Source of the DNA: Natronosalvus hydrolyticus
Lineage (GTDB): Archaea > Halobacteriota > Halobacteria > Halobacteriales > Natrialbaceae
DNA: 49,940 bases
Reading direction: 5' to 3'
Assembly: GCA_025517525.1 (NCBI GenBank)
Contig: JAOPJZ010000025.1
Coordinates: 1 to 49,940, forward strand
Shown here: piece after piece, positions 16,494 through 24,363 of the stretch
Numbering within the stretch: position 1 is the first letter of the stretch
Layout: each line of letters begins with the position of its first letter
Translations under genes and position numbers: made by a program
Notes under the pieces: model-generated
What the model saw: only the letters and a program-made list of their open reading frames with translations
The model's database searches: none
Told to the model about the DNA's origin: nothing

Positions 16494-17246
16494 ATGCTCG
16501 TCGTCGTTCCCGTCGACCCCCCGCACGAATCGTTGGCTCCACCGACACTCACTGACGACCCGGCAAACGGCCTCTCGAAGGCGGAGTTTGTGACCCTGTA
16601 CAGGGCAACGGTTTCGGACGTCATTGCCGCCGTCGACTCGAGCGGCGGCGACCTGTTACTCAACGTTCGGGACGAACAGACCCTCCCCGAGGAAGCCCGT
16701 GATTCGATTGCCGACCCCAGGGGAGCGGTCCGCTCGCTTGCCGAACAGCGGCTGGGGACGGATACCGATATCCGCATCGAACCACAGGTCGGCTCGACGC
16801 GTTCGGCCCGAATCGGGAACACGGTCACGCACTTACTCGAGCGCGAGGGCGTCAACAGTGTCGGGGTACTTGATCCGATGGCCGCCCTCGTCGGTCGTCC
16901 ACAGATCGACGGTGTGGCGATGTCGTTGCGACGAAACGAGATCGTTCTCGGCCCCGCACAGGCCGGGCAAGTGTATCTGGCGGCGTTCACCGACCCAATC
17001 GACTTCACTGATGTCTTCGATGCGTCGAGATCGCCAATCGAGGTTCTCTCGAGTCGCGGCGTTGGGGCGGATCTGGGTGTTGGGTTCGCGCCGCGTGTTC
17101 CCCTCGCCTCCGATGCACAGGGCCTGGGAACGACGATTGCAGAGATTCGTGCCCTCGAGTCGGCAGGGCGGGCGATTCCACAGGCGACAACAGCCGTTAT
17201 CGAGGAGTTGGGTCTCGAGACCGGAGCCGATGGGACGCTCCGCTGA
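16494..17246 (+). CDS. Conserved haloarchaeal protein, possible nucleotidyltransferase fold
   Basis: This 250-residue soluble protein begins MLVVVPVDPPHESLAPPTLT. The early hydrophobic strand, the helix containing KAEFVTLYRATVSDVI, and later GVLDPMAALVGRPQIDG are loosely reminiscent of CofC/DUF2064-type glycosyl- or nucleotidyltransferases, but the usual Arg/Lys-rich first loop is missing. I assign no function. ATG 16494 starts the strand directly; the frame upstream runs through the simple repeats and is not credited. tRNA-Ser follows 53 bp after the stop. Confidence 0.6.
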   Translation: MLVVVPVDPPHESLAPPTLTDDPANGLSKAEFVTLYRATVSDVIAAVDSSGGDLLLNVRDEQTLPEEARDSIADPRGAVRSLAEQRLGTDTDIRIEPQVGSTRSARIGNTVTHLLEREGVNSVGVLDPMAALVGRPQIDGVAMSLRRNEIVLGPAQAGQVYLAAFTDPIDFTDVFDASRSPIEVLSSRGVGADLGVGFAPRVPLASDAQGLGTTIAEIRALESAGRAIPQATTAVIEELGLETGADGTLR

Positions 17247-17270
17247 TAATCGCCCGAGACCGACAACGCT

Positions 17271-17278
17271 TTTAAATT
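17271..17278 (+). promoter_or_regulatory. TATA box of tRNA-Ser
   Basis: TTTAAATT lies about 25 bp upstream of the first acceptor-stem base at 17300, as expected for an archaeal tRNA promoter. Confidence 0.65.
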
Positions 17279-17299
17279 CCGACGTAAAGATTCATTCGA

Positions 17300-17381
17300 G
17301 GTGAGGTGGCAGAGCGGCCTAACGCGCCTGCCTTGAAAGCAGGTGGCGCAAGCCTCATGGGTTCAAATCCCATCCTCACCG
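17300..17381 (+). tRNA. tRNA-Ser(TGA)
   Basis: The acceptor stem GGTGAGG (17300-17306) pairs with CCTCACC (17374-17380), and the discriminator is G17381. The anticodon arm CCTGC-CTTGAAA-GCAGG carries TGA. The long variable arm (TGGCGCAAGCCTC region) marks it as class II, and the T-arm is ATGGG-TTCAAAT-CCCAT. No CCA is encoded, as usual in haloarchaea. A 22-bp copy of its 3' end follows at 17517-17538. Confidence 0.93.
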
Positions 17382-17592
17382 CTTCTACGACGAACAGATG
17401 TGAGGAGCGAAGCGTGAACAGGGATTTGAATCAGGGAAGCCGCCCACAGCGAGGGCGCGGTCGCCTCGAGACCGCGATTACGAACGGCGAAGCCGTGAGC
17501 GACCACGTCCGACCGTGGTTCAAATCCCATCCTCACCGTTTTCTCGAGCCTGGCAAGAGATCAGACCCGGAAAAACCTCGATGGATTTGAAC
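17382..17592 (+). repeat. tRNA-Ser 3'-end duplication and structured trailer
   Basis: The last 22 bp of the tRNA (17360-17381) recur perfectly at 17517-17538. Between and after them lie inverted copies of the T-arm. GGGATTTGAA at 17421-17430 complements TTCAAATCCC in both the tRNA (17362-17371) and the copy (17519-17528). GGATTTGAAC at 17583-17592 complements GTTCAAATCC. Three compact hairpins are also visible: 17456-17476 (7-bp stem), 17484-17496 (ACGGC/GCCGT) and 17502-17519 (ACCACG/CGTGGT). The segment encodes no credible protein. It could be a relic of integration at the tRNA, or a structured trailer RNA. Confidence 0.8.
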
Positions 17593-17760
17593 GAGTTATA
17601 GCCGCAATCCAGCTAAAAACAGTGTCGATTGCGTCCGCGAGAGCCGGCCGCTGTCTGGTCATCACGGCTGTGGATTCGGACCCGACTTCCAGCAGGTGTC
17701 GAATTCTCCGCTCACTCTCTTACAGAATGTATTTCAGTCGCCTTATCCTACGTTCCGCCG

Positions 17761-18942
17761 ATGGTAGAGACGCTTTTGATTATCGGCGTAATCGCATCGA
17801 TATTTGTAGGATTCAATATCGGTGGGTCGTCGACCGGAATCACCTGGGGCCCTTCGGTTGGGGCTGGAATCGTCAAGAAAACGACTGCAGCGGCGGTGAT
17901 GACGGTCTTCGTTTTCCTGGGTGGGATAACGGTTGGACAAAACGTGATGGATACCCTCAGCGGCGAAATTATTACAACCGAACTCACGTTGTCTGCGGGT
18001 GTGGCCGTACTCTTCTTTATCGGCCTCGGCATTCTTGTCGCGAACGTTTTCGGCGTTCCGGTTCCCACATCGATGACGACCGTCGGTGCCATCGCCGGGC
18101 TTGGACTTGCCACGGGAACGCTAAATTACGAAACGATTGCGGAAATCGTTATCTGGTGGATCGTTACACCGGTTATCGGATTCTGGGTCGGAGGGGTTAT
18201 CGGACGCTACATTTATCCGTGGGTCAATCGTCGAGTGGACATCAAAAAGTCCGATGGGCCACTCCTGACACTAAACCGAGATGGAGGGGTTCCGTCACCG
18301 AAATTAGGCCCAAACACGACTGTACAGGAACTTGGCACCACAGTGGTTGTCCTCATTATCGGTTGCTATATGGCTTTCAGTGCCGGCGCGAGCAACGTTC
18401 CAAACGCCGCTGCGCCACTGGTTGGCCAAGCCGGCCTCGAGGTGACCAACGCCGTAATTCTCGCCACCGTCGCCATCGGACTCGGCGGATTTACCATCGC
18501 TCGCCGAACGATGGACTCTGTGGGTGGAGAACTGAGTGATATCCCGCTCCTGGCAGCGCTTTTCGTCATGGTGACCGCATCGACGATCACTACGATTCTG
18601 TCCTGGATGGGAATCCCGATCAGTCTCGTGATGGGGACCGTGATGACGATCGTGGGAATTGGGTGGGGGCGAGCAACTCGGCCGATAACCGTTCGCGAAG
18701 CAGTTACTCGCGATAGCGATATTACCGACAAACGGATCGAACTGGGTGCAATCGTCACCGAGGAAGAAGAGGACGAAGACGCACCGGCTATCGGGGAACC
18801 GGAAACTGAAGCGGTCCTTCACGGGAGCGATCTGTTCAATCCTCGTGCGATAATTAAGTACGTCTCGATGTGGGTTATCGGGCCTTCGATGTCCACGCTT
18901 TTGGCATACGGCTTCTTCACCGTCTTGCCTGGTGTTGCCTGA
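17761..18942 (+). CDS. pit: PiT-family inorganic phosphate transporter
   Basis: This 393-residue membrane protein has about ten hydrophobic segments. It carries the inverted PiT repeats: GFNIGGSSTGITWGPSVGAG in the N-terminal half and GASNVPNAAAPLVGQAGLEV in the C-terminal half. PiT proteins are cation-coupled low-affinity phosphate importers, so this complements the pst system at 2-5 kb. An acidic cytoplasmic insertion (TEEEEDEDAPA) precedes the last helices. ATG 17761 starts the first helix directly; the open frame back to 17629 overlaps the structured tRNA trailer region and is not credited. Confidence 0.88.
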   Translation: MVETLLIIGVIASIFVGFNIGGSSTGITWGPSVGAGIVKKTTAAAVMTVFVFLGGITVGQNVMDTLSGEIITTELTLSAGVAVLFFIGLGILVANVFGVPVPTSMTTVGAIAGLGLATGTLNYETIAEIVIWWIVTPVIGFWVGGVIGRYIYPWVNRRVDIKKSDGPLLTLNRDGGVPSPKLGPNTTVQELGTTVVVLIIGCYMAFSAGASNVPNAAAPLVGQAGLEVTNAVILATVAIGLGGFTIARRTMDSVGGELSDIPLLAALFVMVTASTITTILSWMGIPISLVMGTVMTIVGIGWGRATRPITVREAVTRDSDITDKRIELGAIVTEEEEDEDAPAIGEPETEAVLHGSDLFNPRAIIKYVSMWVIGPSMSTLLAYGFFTVLPGVA

Positions 18943-19029
18943 CTGATCCCAATCAGTTATGCGTGTTTTTACGGCTCCTGAAGCCGACGACCAGCCCGTC
19001 AAAACCACAGGGCAGCGAGTGAAATCTCG

Positions 19030-20244
19030 TTACAGCGATCGCAGCGCCCGGCGACAGGCAGCGACGCCAGCGTCAGGGTCCACGTCGGCTCCGTGGACCT
19101 CGAGTGAGTCACCGAGTGCCGTCACGACGAGCAATACGTTTTCGGGGCGAGCAGAGTGGCCCATGCAGCCGATGCGGAAGATCTCGCCGGTGAGGTCGCC
19201 CAGGCCGCTCGCGATCTCGAGGTCGTAGCGCTCGAGCAGGTCGGCACAGATGTCACCATCGTCGACGCCGTCGGGAACGCGGACGGCGTTGAGACTCGGG
19301 AGCCAGTAGGCTTCGGGAGCGTTCATCTCGAGGCCCATTCCCTCCATCCCGGCTTTGAGTGCACCGGCAAGTTCTCGGTGGCGTTCCCATCGCGCCTCGA
19401 TGCCCTCTTCGGCGACGAGTCGGAGCGCTTCGCGAATTGCATAGACGTTCGTAATCGGAGCTGTGTGGTGGTACGATCGGTCCGAACCCCAGTATCCCTC
19501 GAGGAGAGATAAATCGAGGTACCACGAGCGGGGATCGGTGTCTCGGCCGAGTACTTTCTCCATTGCGTCGTCAGAAAGGGTGAGCGGGCTTGCGCCAGGG
19601 GGACAGGAGAGGCACTTCTGCGGGCCGGAGTAGGCCACGTCGATGCCCCACTCGTCGACCCGGAGCTCGACACCGCCGAGTGAGGTGACGGTGTCGGCGA
19701 TCACGAGCGCATCGTGATCGTGGGCAGCGGCGGTCAGTTCGGGAACGTCAGGCTGGACGACCCCGGTGCTGGTCTCGGCATGGATGAACCCGAACACGTC
19801 GGGGTCGTGTTCGGCGAGTGCATTGGCCACGTCGTCTGGGTCGAGCGGTTCTCCCCATGGGGCATCGACCGTGACGACGGTGCCGCCGGCCCGTTCGGCC
19901 ATGGAGGCCATCCGGCCGCCGAAGTAGCCGTTCGTCGGGACGAGCATCGTGTCTCCTGGTTCGACGACGTTGCCGATGGCGGCTTCCATCGAGGCTGACC
20001 CGGTTCCGGAGACCGGAATGGTCCACTGGTTGTCGGTGCGGAACGTATAGCGCAGGAGGTCCTGCACATCGTTCATAATCTCGATGAACGAGGGGTCCAG
20101 GTGACCCACGAGTGGGGTACTCATCGCGCGCAACACGCGCGGGTTGACATCGCTGGGACCTGGTCCCATGAGTGTCCGATTCGGTGGCGTGAGTTCGCCG
20201 ACGTCCGGCGCGGTTTCGAGTGTTTGCTCCTCTGAAGATGCCAT
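19030..20244 (-). CDS. Alanine-glyoxylate / serine-pyruvate type aminotransferase
   Basis: This 404-residue class V PLP enzyme has TLMGPGPSDVNPRVL near the N terminus, the GTGSASMEAA phosphate-binding segment (80-89), Asp in VIADTVTSLGG, and the PLP Lys210 in YSGPQKCLSCP. Such enzymes move amino groups between alanine or serine and glyoxylate or pyruvate; exact specificity is not resolved. The frame runs open to 20655, but MASSEEQTLE at 20244 is the first ATG giving the family N terminus, and the extension overlaps the next minus gene. Confidence 0.88.
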   Translation of the reverse strand: MASSEEQTLETAPDVGELTPPNRTLMGPGPSDVNPRVLRAMSTPLVGHLDPSFIEIMNDVQDLLRYTFRTDNQWTIPVSGTGSASMEAAIGNVVEPGDTMLVPTNGYFGGRMASMAERAGGTVVTVDAPWGEPLDPDDVANALAEHDPDVFGFIHAETSTGVVQPDVPELTAAAHDHDALVIADTVTSLGGVELRVDEWGIDVAYSGPQKCLSCPPGASPLTLSDDAMEKVLGRDTDPRSWYLDLSLLEGYWGSDRSYHHTAPITNVYAIREALRLVAEEGIEARWERHRELAGALKAGMEGMGLEMNAPEAYWLPSLNAVRVPDGVDDGDICADLLERYDLEIASGLGDLTGEIFRIGCMGHSARPENVLLVVTALGDSLEVHGADVDPDAGVAACRRALRSL

Positions 20245-20320
20245 AATCTGTCTCGAGTAGGCACAACCAAAAACGTTGAGTTGTCCGAAGATGGTTGCTG
20301 GGCACTTTTGGCCGGTATCC

Positions 20321-21058
20321 TCACGGACGCAGGCCACCCGCGTAGGCGGTGAGTCGCTCGAGGGCACAGTCGGAAAATCGATGCGAGAGCAATCGCCCGG
20401 CGTCACGGTCGGTCGGATAGGTCGTTCCGCAGCGACAACTCGTGGCGTCGAACTCGTCGTCCCAGGCGTAGGCGCTGACCATGGGCGTGACGGCAGTTTT
20501 TCCCTCATGGCGCTCGATGTGACCGTGTTCGTGTCGCAACCCGAGCGTGTGCCCAACCTCGTGCAGCAAAATCTGAGCAGTGAGTGCCGATCTGGTGTAG
20601 CGGTCGTAGACGTCGAAATCGGTGGGTATCTCGAGGGAAGCGAGATGGCGAGCACCCCCTACCGAGGCCACGTGGGGAATCGCGTAGCCGGTCGGTGCTT
20701 TTGACATCTGTCCGTCCGTGATGAGGACGTTGACGTCTCGAGCGGGGTTCGCGTCGCCCATCCCCGTGATGCCAGCACCCACGGTGAACGGCCAGCGCCC
20801 GGTTCGTACGGGGTCTGCACCGTCCTCTGTCGGGGTCGAGACGATACCGCCCATCGAGACGTCGACCGACCAGAACGGGTACTCGAGGGCTCCTTCCAGA
20901 TAGGCGCTGACGCGCCGTTCGATGCCCGGATAGTCACTGGCACCCTCGGATAGAAAGAACCGAACCTCGAGTTCCGAGACGGGTTCTCGAGTGGTGTAAT
21001 AGAGGGTCCCGAGCGAGCTCACTGTCCCGAGTGTGCCGAGAAACGTTCGTCGCTTCAC
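20321..21058 (-). CDS. Exported zinc metzincin protease (matrixin-like)
   Basis: This protein of about 245 residues has the metzincin zinc motif HEVGHTLGLRH at residues 166-176 and a downstream Met-turn (VTPMVSAY). I start it at GTG 21058, which yields VKRRTFLGTLGTVSSLG, a Tat-like signal; the upstream ATG 21106 would add 16 residues without that logic. The C-terminal CRC pair may bind a second metal or a disulphide. It is probably a secreted or surface protease. Its gene ends 76 bp upstream of the aminotransferase start, on the same strand. Confidence 0.8.
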   Translation of the reverse strand: MKRRTFLGTLGTVSSLGTLYYTTREPVSELEVRFFLSEGASDYPGIERRVSAYLEGALEYPFWSVDVSMGGIVSTPTEDGADPVRTGRWPFTVGAGITGMGDANPARDVNVLITDGQMSKAPTGYAIPHVASVGGARHLASLEIPTDFDVYDRYTRSALTAQILLHEVGHTLGLRHEHGHIERHEGKTAVTPMVSAYAWDDEFDATSCRCGTTYPTDRDAGRLLSHRFSDCALERLTAYAGGLRP

Positions 21059-21180
21059 ACACGCTGTCTCGAGTGTGGGACCCAGAGCGTTCGGCTGTAC
21101 ATGCACACCGATTATTGTCGGTGAACCCTGGTGATCGGGTAGTGTGTCGATAGGCGCATATTCGTGGACAAGGAGAAATG

Positions 21181-21269
21181 ACTAGTGGCTTCCCAAACCT
21201 GAACCCGTGGGTGAAATCATGCGTTGCGGTTCGATTTCACTCACAGGCCGACGTTTGGGAGGGTACTAG
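21181..21269. repeat. Nested stem-loop element (PATE/MITE-like candidate)
   Basis: An outer imperfect inverted repeat (ACTAGTGGCTTCCCAAAC at 21181-21198; GTTTGGGAGGGTACTAG at 21253-21269) encloses a perfect 8-bp inner repeat (GTGAAATC at 21211-21218; GATTTCAC at 21233-21240). No ORF lies inside. The layout resembles the palindromic ends of IS200/IS605-type elements or of their non-autonomous derivatives. No transposase is present in the window, so identity is inference. Confidence 0.5.
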
Positions 21270-21370
21270 CCGGCCAGTAAGGGGAGGACTGCATCCCTTC
21301 CAGTATGGCTATCGCTTTCGACAGGATAGCTGTGACTCTCTGCAGGGTGATTGACCCGAAAAGGGTGGGT

Positions 21371-21691
21371 TTAAACCGTTACCGATGGCCCTGGCGGAGC
21401 GCGCTCGACCTGATACTCCTCGCCGTCGACGACGATAATCGCCCACTCATACGCAGGATTGTGGCGTGTAAGTCGATCCTCGAGTTCGTCGGCGTCATGT
21501 GGTTGGGCGACGAAACAGTGGAACTGTCCATCACCCCGAGGAAGCTCGTTCATATCGTATACCGTGTTGACGTGGACGACTTTCCACGCACGTTCGGCTC
21601 GGAATTCCGGTCCGTTGCCCTCGACTGTGTAGCCGAGTTCAGCGAAAATCGACCTGGCCTGCTCGACGAGTCGCATGTTAACAGGACCCAT
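21371..21691 (-). CDS. Conserved small haloarchaeal protein (DUF7116-like)
   Basis: This 106-residue soluble protein begins MGPVNMRLVEQARSIFAELG. The mixed alpha/beta pattern, with FRAERAWKVVHVN and a C-terminal WAIIVVDGEEYQVERAP, is familiar from a haloarchaeal family that I know as DUF7116, but I am not certain of the number. No catalytic residues stand out. It reads towards the stem-loop element. Confidence 0.62.
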   Translation of the reverse strand: MGPVNMRLVEQARSIFAELGYTVEGNGPEFRAERAWKVVHVNTVYDMNELPRGDGQFHCFVAQPHDADELEDRLTRHNPAYEWAIIVVDGEEYQVERAPPGPSVTV

Positions 21692-21942
21692 TCACCCAAC
21701 CATACTCTGGACACCATAATAAAGCTTTGCACAGTATGGTGGTCGATAAATCGGTATGCGAGAGAAGTGCGGACGTTCACCAAAAATAGGCCATAATATC
21801 GGACAAACGTAGTTTTTCGATCGGTTTCGAGCCCCCACCAGTGCTCGAGGTTGGCCCCCAAAGATCGTTCATACGGTCGGTTGTTGTCTCTTCTCGGTAA
21901 CCGACCACCCAATATAGCGATTACCGGTGAATGGGTACAACC
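21692..21942. other. Intergenic segment with an 8-bp inverted repeat
   Basis: This 251-bp region has no credible gene. It contains GGTCGGTT (21875-21882) and its reverse complement AACCGACC (21899-21906) around a 16-nt loop, just before the tandem array. Otherwise I see AT-rich stretches that may hold the promoter of the minus-strand gene to its left. Confidence 0.4.
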
Positions 21943-22041
21943 GACCGTATCAGCGGGCAGCTACCACCGACGGTATCAGCGGGCAGCTACCATCGACCGT
22001 ATCAGCGGGCAGCTACCATCGACCGTATCAGCGGGCAGCTA
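21943..22041. repeat. 26-bp tandem repeat array
   Basis: The 17-bp core GTATCAGCGGGCAGCTA occurs at 21947, 21973, 21999 and 22025, exactly 26 bp apart; the linker is nearly constant (CC-A-C/T-CGAC-C/G). Because 26 is not a multiple of three, no repeat peptide is encoded. On the minus strand the last copy begins with the TAG stop of the zinc-ribbon gene, so the array abuts its 3' end. There are no unique spacers, so it is not CRISPR. Confidence 0.85.
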
Positions 22042-22278
22042 TTCGTGGGCCGCATCCCACTCGGTTGGTTTCCGGAGGTTGCCACACTGATTGCACAGGA
22101 TTCGGCCCATGGGGTCCATCGCGTTATCTATCCGTTCGCAGTTCGAGCAGAACCAGCCATAACGGCGCTCTCGATCCCGTGTTTCGTACGCGATCAAAAA
22201 GGGCCCCTTCGACCCGCGGTCGCCGTCTGCCCTCGAGACGTACACCGTTTCCCCATCATCGACACCGACAGCTTCCAT
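22039..22278 (-). CDS. Small zinc-ribbon protein (DUF5816-like)
   Basis: This 79-residue protein begins MEAVGVDDGETVYVSRADGD and carries two CxxC pairs (CSNC and CNQC) that can bind zinc. It resembles the haloarchaeal DUF5816 family. I choose ATG 22278 over ATG 22344, because the latter would leave only 11 bp to the divergent phosphatase ATG and no room for promoters. The stop codon is shared with the first bases of the tandem repeat. Confidence 0.7.
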   Translation of the reverse strand: MEAVGVDDGETVYVSRADGDRGSKGPFLIAYETRDRERRYGWFCSNCERIDNAMDPMGRILCNQCGNLRKPTEWDAAHE

Positions 22279-22355
22279 ACTAGAGACTACGTTTGCACAC
22301 ACTTGAGGGTCGCGAACCGACGAAGCCAAGGCAGTTGTGTCCAAATCGAAACCGA

Positions 22356-23738
22356 ATGCCGCCTCGGCTCCTCCAGTACTCGGACGTCGAAAACGCCTGT
22401 GACAATCCGTCAGTGATCGGTCGACTCGCGCGGACGATTGCCCGATATCGAGATGACCACACGCTCGTCGTGGGGACGGGTGACAACACCTCGCCGGGCG
22501 TTCTCCCGCTGGTCACCGAAGGTAGACAGGCACTCCGATTTTACCAGGCTATCGACCCGGACTTTGAAACCTTTGGGAACCACGATTTCGATCACGGCCT
22601 CGAGGCCACTCGGGACATCGTCAAAGAATCACCACAGACCTGGCTCACGGCCAACGTGAACCAGAACGGTGCTCGCTTCGCCGCTGAAAGCGGTGTCCAA
22701 CCCTGGGCCGTCCGCGAAGTAGCCGGCACCCGTCTCGGATTTACCGGCGTGACGACACCCCGAACGGTCTCGCTCAATCCGATGGCAACCCCGCTTGAGA
22801 TCGATGACCCAGTCCAGTCCGTTCGCGATGCACTGTCTGCACTCCAGGACGAGGACGTCGATTACACGGTCGTCTGTTCACACCTCGGTCGTGGTGACGA
22901 CGAGCTCGCTCGAGCGGTCGACGCCGACGTGATCGCTGGAGGGCACGTGCCGAGCGTCAGAACCGAAATTATCGACGGTACACTCCTCACGAGGCCGGGT
23001 GACGGTGGCTCGGCCATCGTCGAAGTTACGTTCGAGGGTGAAACCCCCAGTGCGACGATTCGTCGAACCTCGAGCGTCGAACCCGACTTGACGGTGGTGT
23101 CGGCGTTCGAGGAGTTGTTCACGAAAACGGGGCTCGACGAAGTCGTTTCTCATACGGAGACGCCGCTCGACCGCTCGGAAACGACGATTTTCGGCGGCGA
23201 GTGCCGACTGGGGAATTTCGTCACCGACGCCTACCGGTGGAAAACCGGTGCTGACGTCGCGCTCCAGAACAGCGGTGGCCTGCGAACGGGCCAGACGCTC
23301 GAAGGTGCGGTGACTGCGGCGGATGTCATCAGCCTCGTCCCGTTCGAAGAACCCGTTGCCGTCGCCGAGGTAACGGGTCGACAACTCGAGCGTATCTTCG
23401 AGGGCGGAGCCGGGGTCGACCTTGGCTTTGCCGAACCTAATTGGTGGCACGCACAGGTGAGCGGTGCGACCCTCGAGTGGGACCCGCGAGACCACACTGT
23501 CTCGGTGATCGATATTGACGGCGAAGCCCTCGACCCTGACGGGTGCTACCACCTCGCAACGTCCGATTACCTGTTCCATACGGACGACGAGTTTGCCGCG
23601 CTGGAACCGGCCTACCGAATCGAACGAACCGCCGAGACGCAGTACGAGGTTCTTCTCGAGTATGCCCGCCATTGTGGCGTCGAAACCAAGAGGAAGGGGC
23701 GAGTTCTTCGACTCGACGACACCGAATTGTCAGAGTGA
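22356..23738 (+). CDS. UshA-like 5'-nucleotidase/2',3'-cyclic phosphodiesterase
   Basis: This 460-residue two-domain protein has an N-terminal metallophosphatase (LLQYSDVENA, GTGDNTSPGV, FGNHDFDHGLEATR, and HLGRGDDELA) and the 5'-nucleotidase C-terminal domain (GGECRLGNFVTDAYRWKTGADVALQNSGG). The first metal loop reads YSDVEN rather than the common TNDxHG, a form I associate with haloarchaeal members. No signal peptide is visible, so it may act in the cytoplasm on nucleotides. ATG 22356 opens the first strand. Confidence 0.85.
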   Translation: MPPRLLQYSDVENACDNPSVIGRLARTIARYRDDHTLVVGTGDNTSPGVLPLVTEGRQALRFYQAIDPDFETFGNHDFDHGLEATRDIVKESPQTWLTANVNQNGARFAAESGVQPWAVREVAGTRLGFTGVTTPRTVSLNPMATPLEIDDPVQSVRDALSALQDEDVDYTVVCSHLGRGDDELARAVDADVIAGGHVPSVRTEIIDGTLLTRPGDGGSAIVEVTFEGETPSATIRRTSSVEPDLTVVSAFEELFTKTGLDEVVSHTETPLDRSETTIFGGECRLGNFVTDAYRWKTGADVALQNSGGLRTGQTLEGAVTAADVISLVPFEEPVAVAEVTGRQLERIFEGGAGVDLGFAEPNWWHAQVSGATLEWDPRDHTVSVIDIDGEALDPDGCYHLATSDYLFHTDDEFAALEPAYRIERTAETQYEVLLEYARHCGVETKRKGRVLRLDDTELSE

Positions 23739-23773
23739 AACGTTTACCAGTACCGGTCGCGTTACTCTCGATG

Positions 23774-24184
23774 ATGACGTTGGTTGTGGTCCCAGTTCGA
23801 TATCCGTTGACGAACCACTCGAGACGCACCCTTGAGGCAGCGATCGAGGTCGCTCGAGATCGGAATGCAACGCTTTCTGTGTTACATATCAATCTGTATC
23901 AGAACGGGAAAACGGTGACACGAACGGATCTCAAAGCAGCGGTAGAGCGCCAATTTGGCGGCCTCGAGAACGTGAGATACGTCGTTCGACCGGGGTTTCT
24001 AGTCGAAGAGAGTATTCTGGATGAAGTGGCTGCCGAAGGGGCCGATGTGGTCGTTATCGGGACTCGACAGGCGAGTCGCTGGCGACGATTGTTCCAGCGG
24101 CTCACCGACAATCCCGATATCGAACAGTACCTCCGAGAGCATCTCGACTGCGAGTTGCTGACGGTCGAACAGGCACTTGCCTGA
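23774..24184 (+). CDS. UspA-like protein without ATP motif
   Basis: This 136-residue protein has a universal stress protein fold: MTLVVVPVRYPLTNHSRRTL, a central helix, and VVVIGTRQASRWRRL. The nucleotide-binding consensus G-2x-G-9x-G-S/T of ATP-binding Usps is absent, so it probably does not bind ATP. ATG 23774 or the adjacent ATG 23771 is the start. It follows the phosphatase by 35 bp on the same strand and may be cotranscribed. Confidence 0.75.
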   Translation: MTLVVVPVRYPLTNHSRRTLEAAIEVARDRNATLSVLHINLYQNGKTVTRTDLKAAVERQFGGLENVRYVVRPGFLVEESILDEVAAEGADVVVIGTRQASRWRRLFQRLTDNPDIEQYLREHLDCELLTVEQALA

Positions 24185-24363
24185 TTCGGGACTGGAAAGC
24201 GTTTAGGGAAGCAGGGTGGATGGGGACTCACTGTCTTTTCGGTACCATCGTTTTTATTCGCACACAGTGATTCATTAACAATAGCAAATTAGTTTGGAGA
24301 GTGAAGTATATATTCCGCCGTAAACTGTCAGCGCATACTCGAGTTAATCACACTGAAAGCGAA

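Noticed and set aside
17306..17590. Plus-strand 94-residue ORF across tRNA-Ser and its copied end
   Set aside because: It begins inside the tRNA and covers the structured trailer; no protein-like pattern.
19030..20655. 541-residue form of the aminotransferase
   Set aside because: The N-terminal 137 residues overlap the metzincin gene and have no family similarity; start set at 20244.
21943..22041. CRISPR array
   Set aside because: The 26-bp repeats have no unique spacers between them and no cas genes are nearby.
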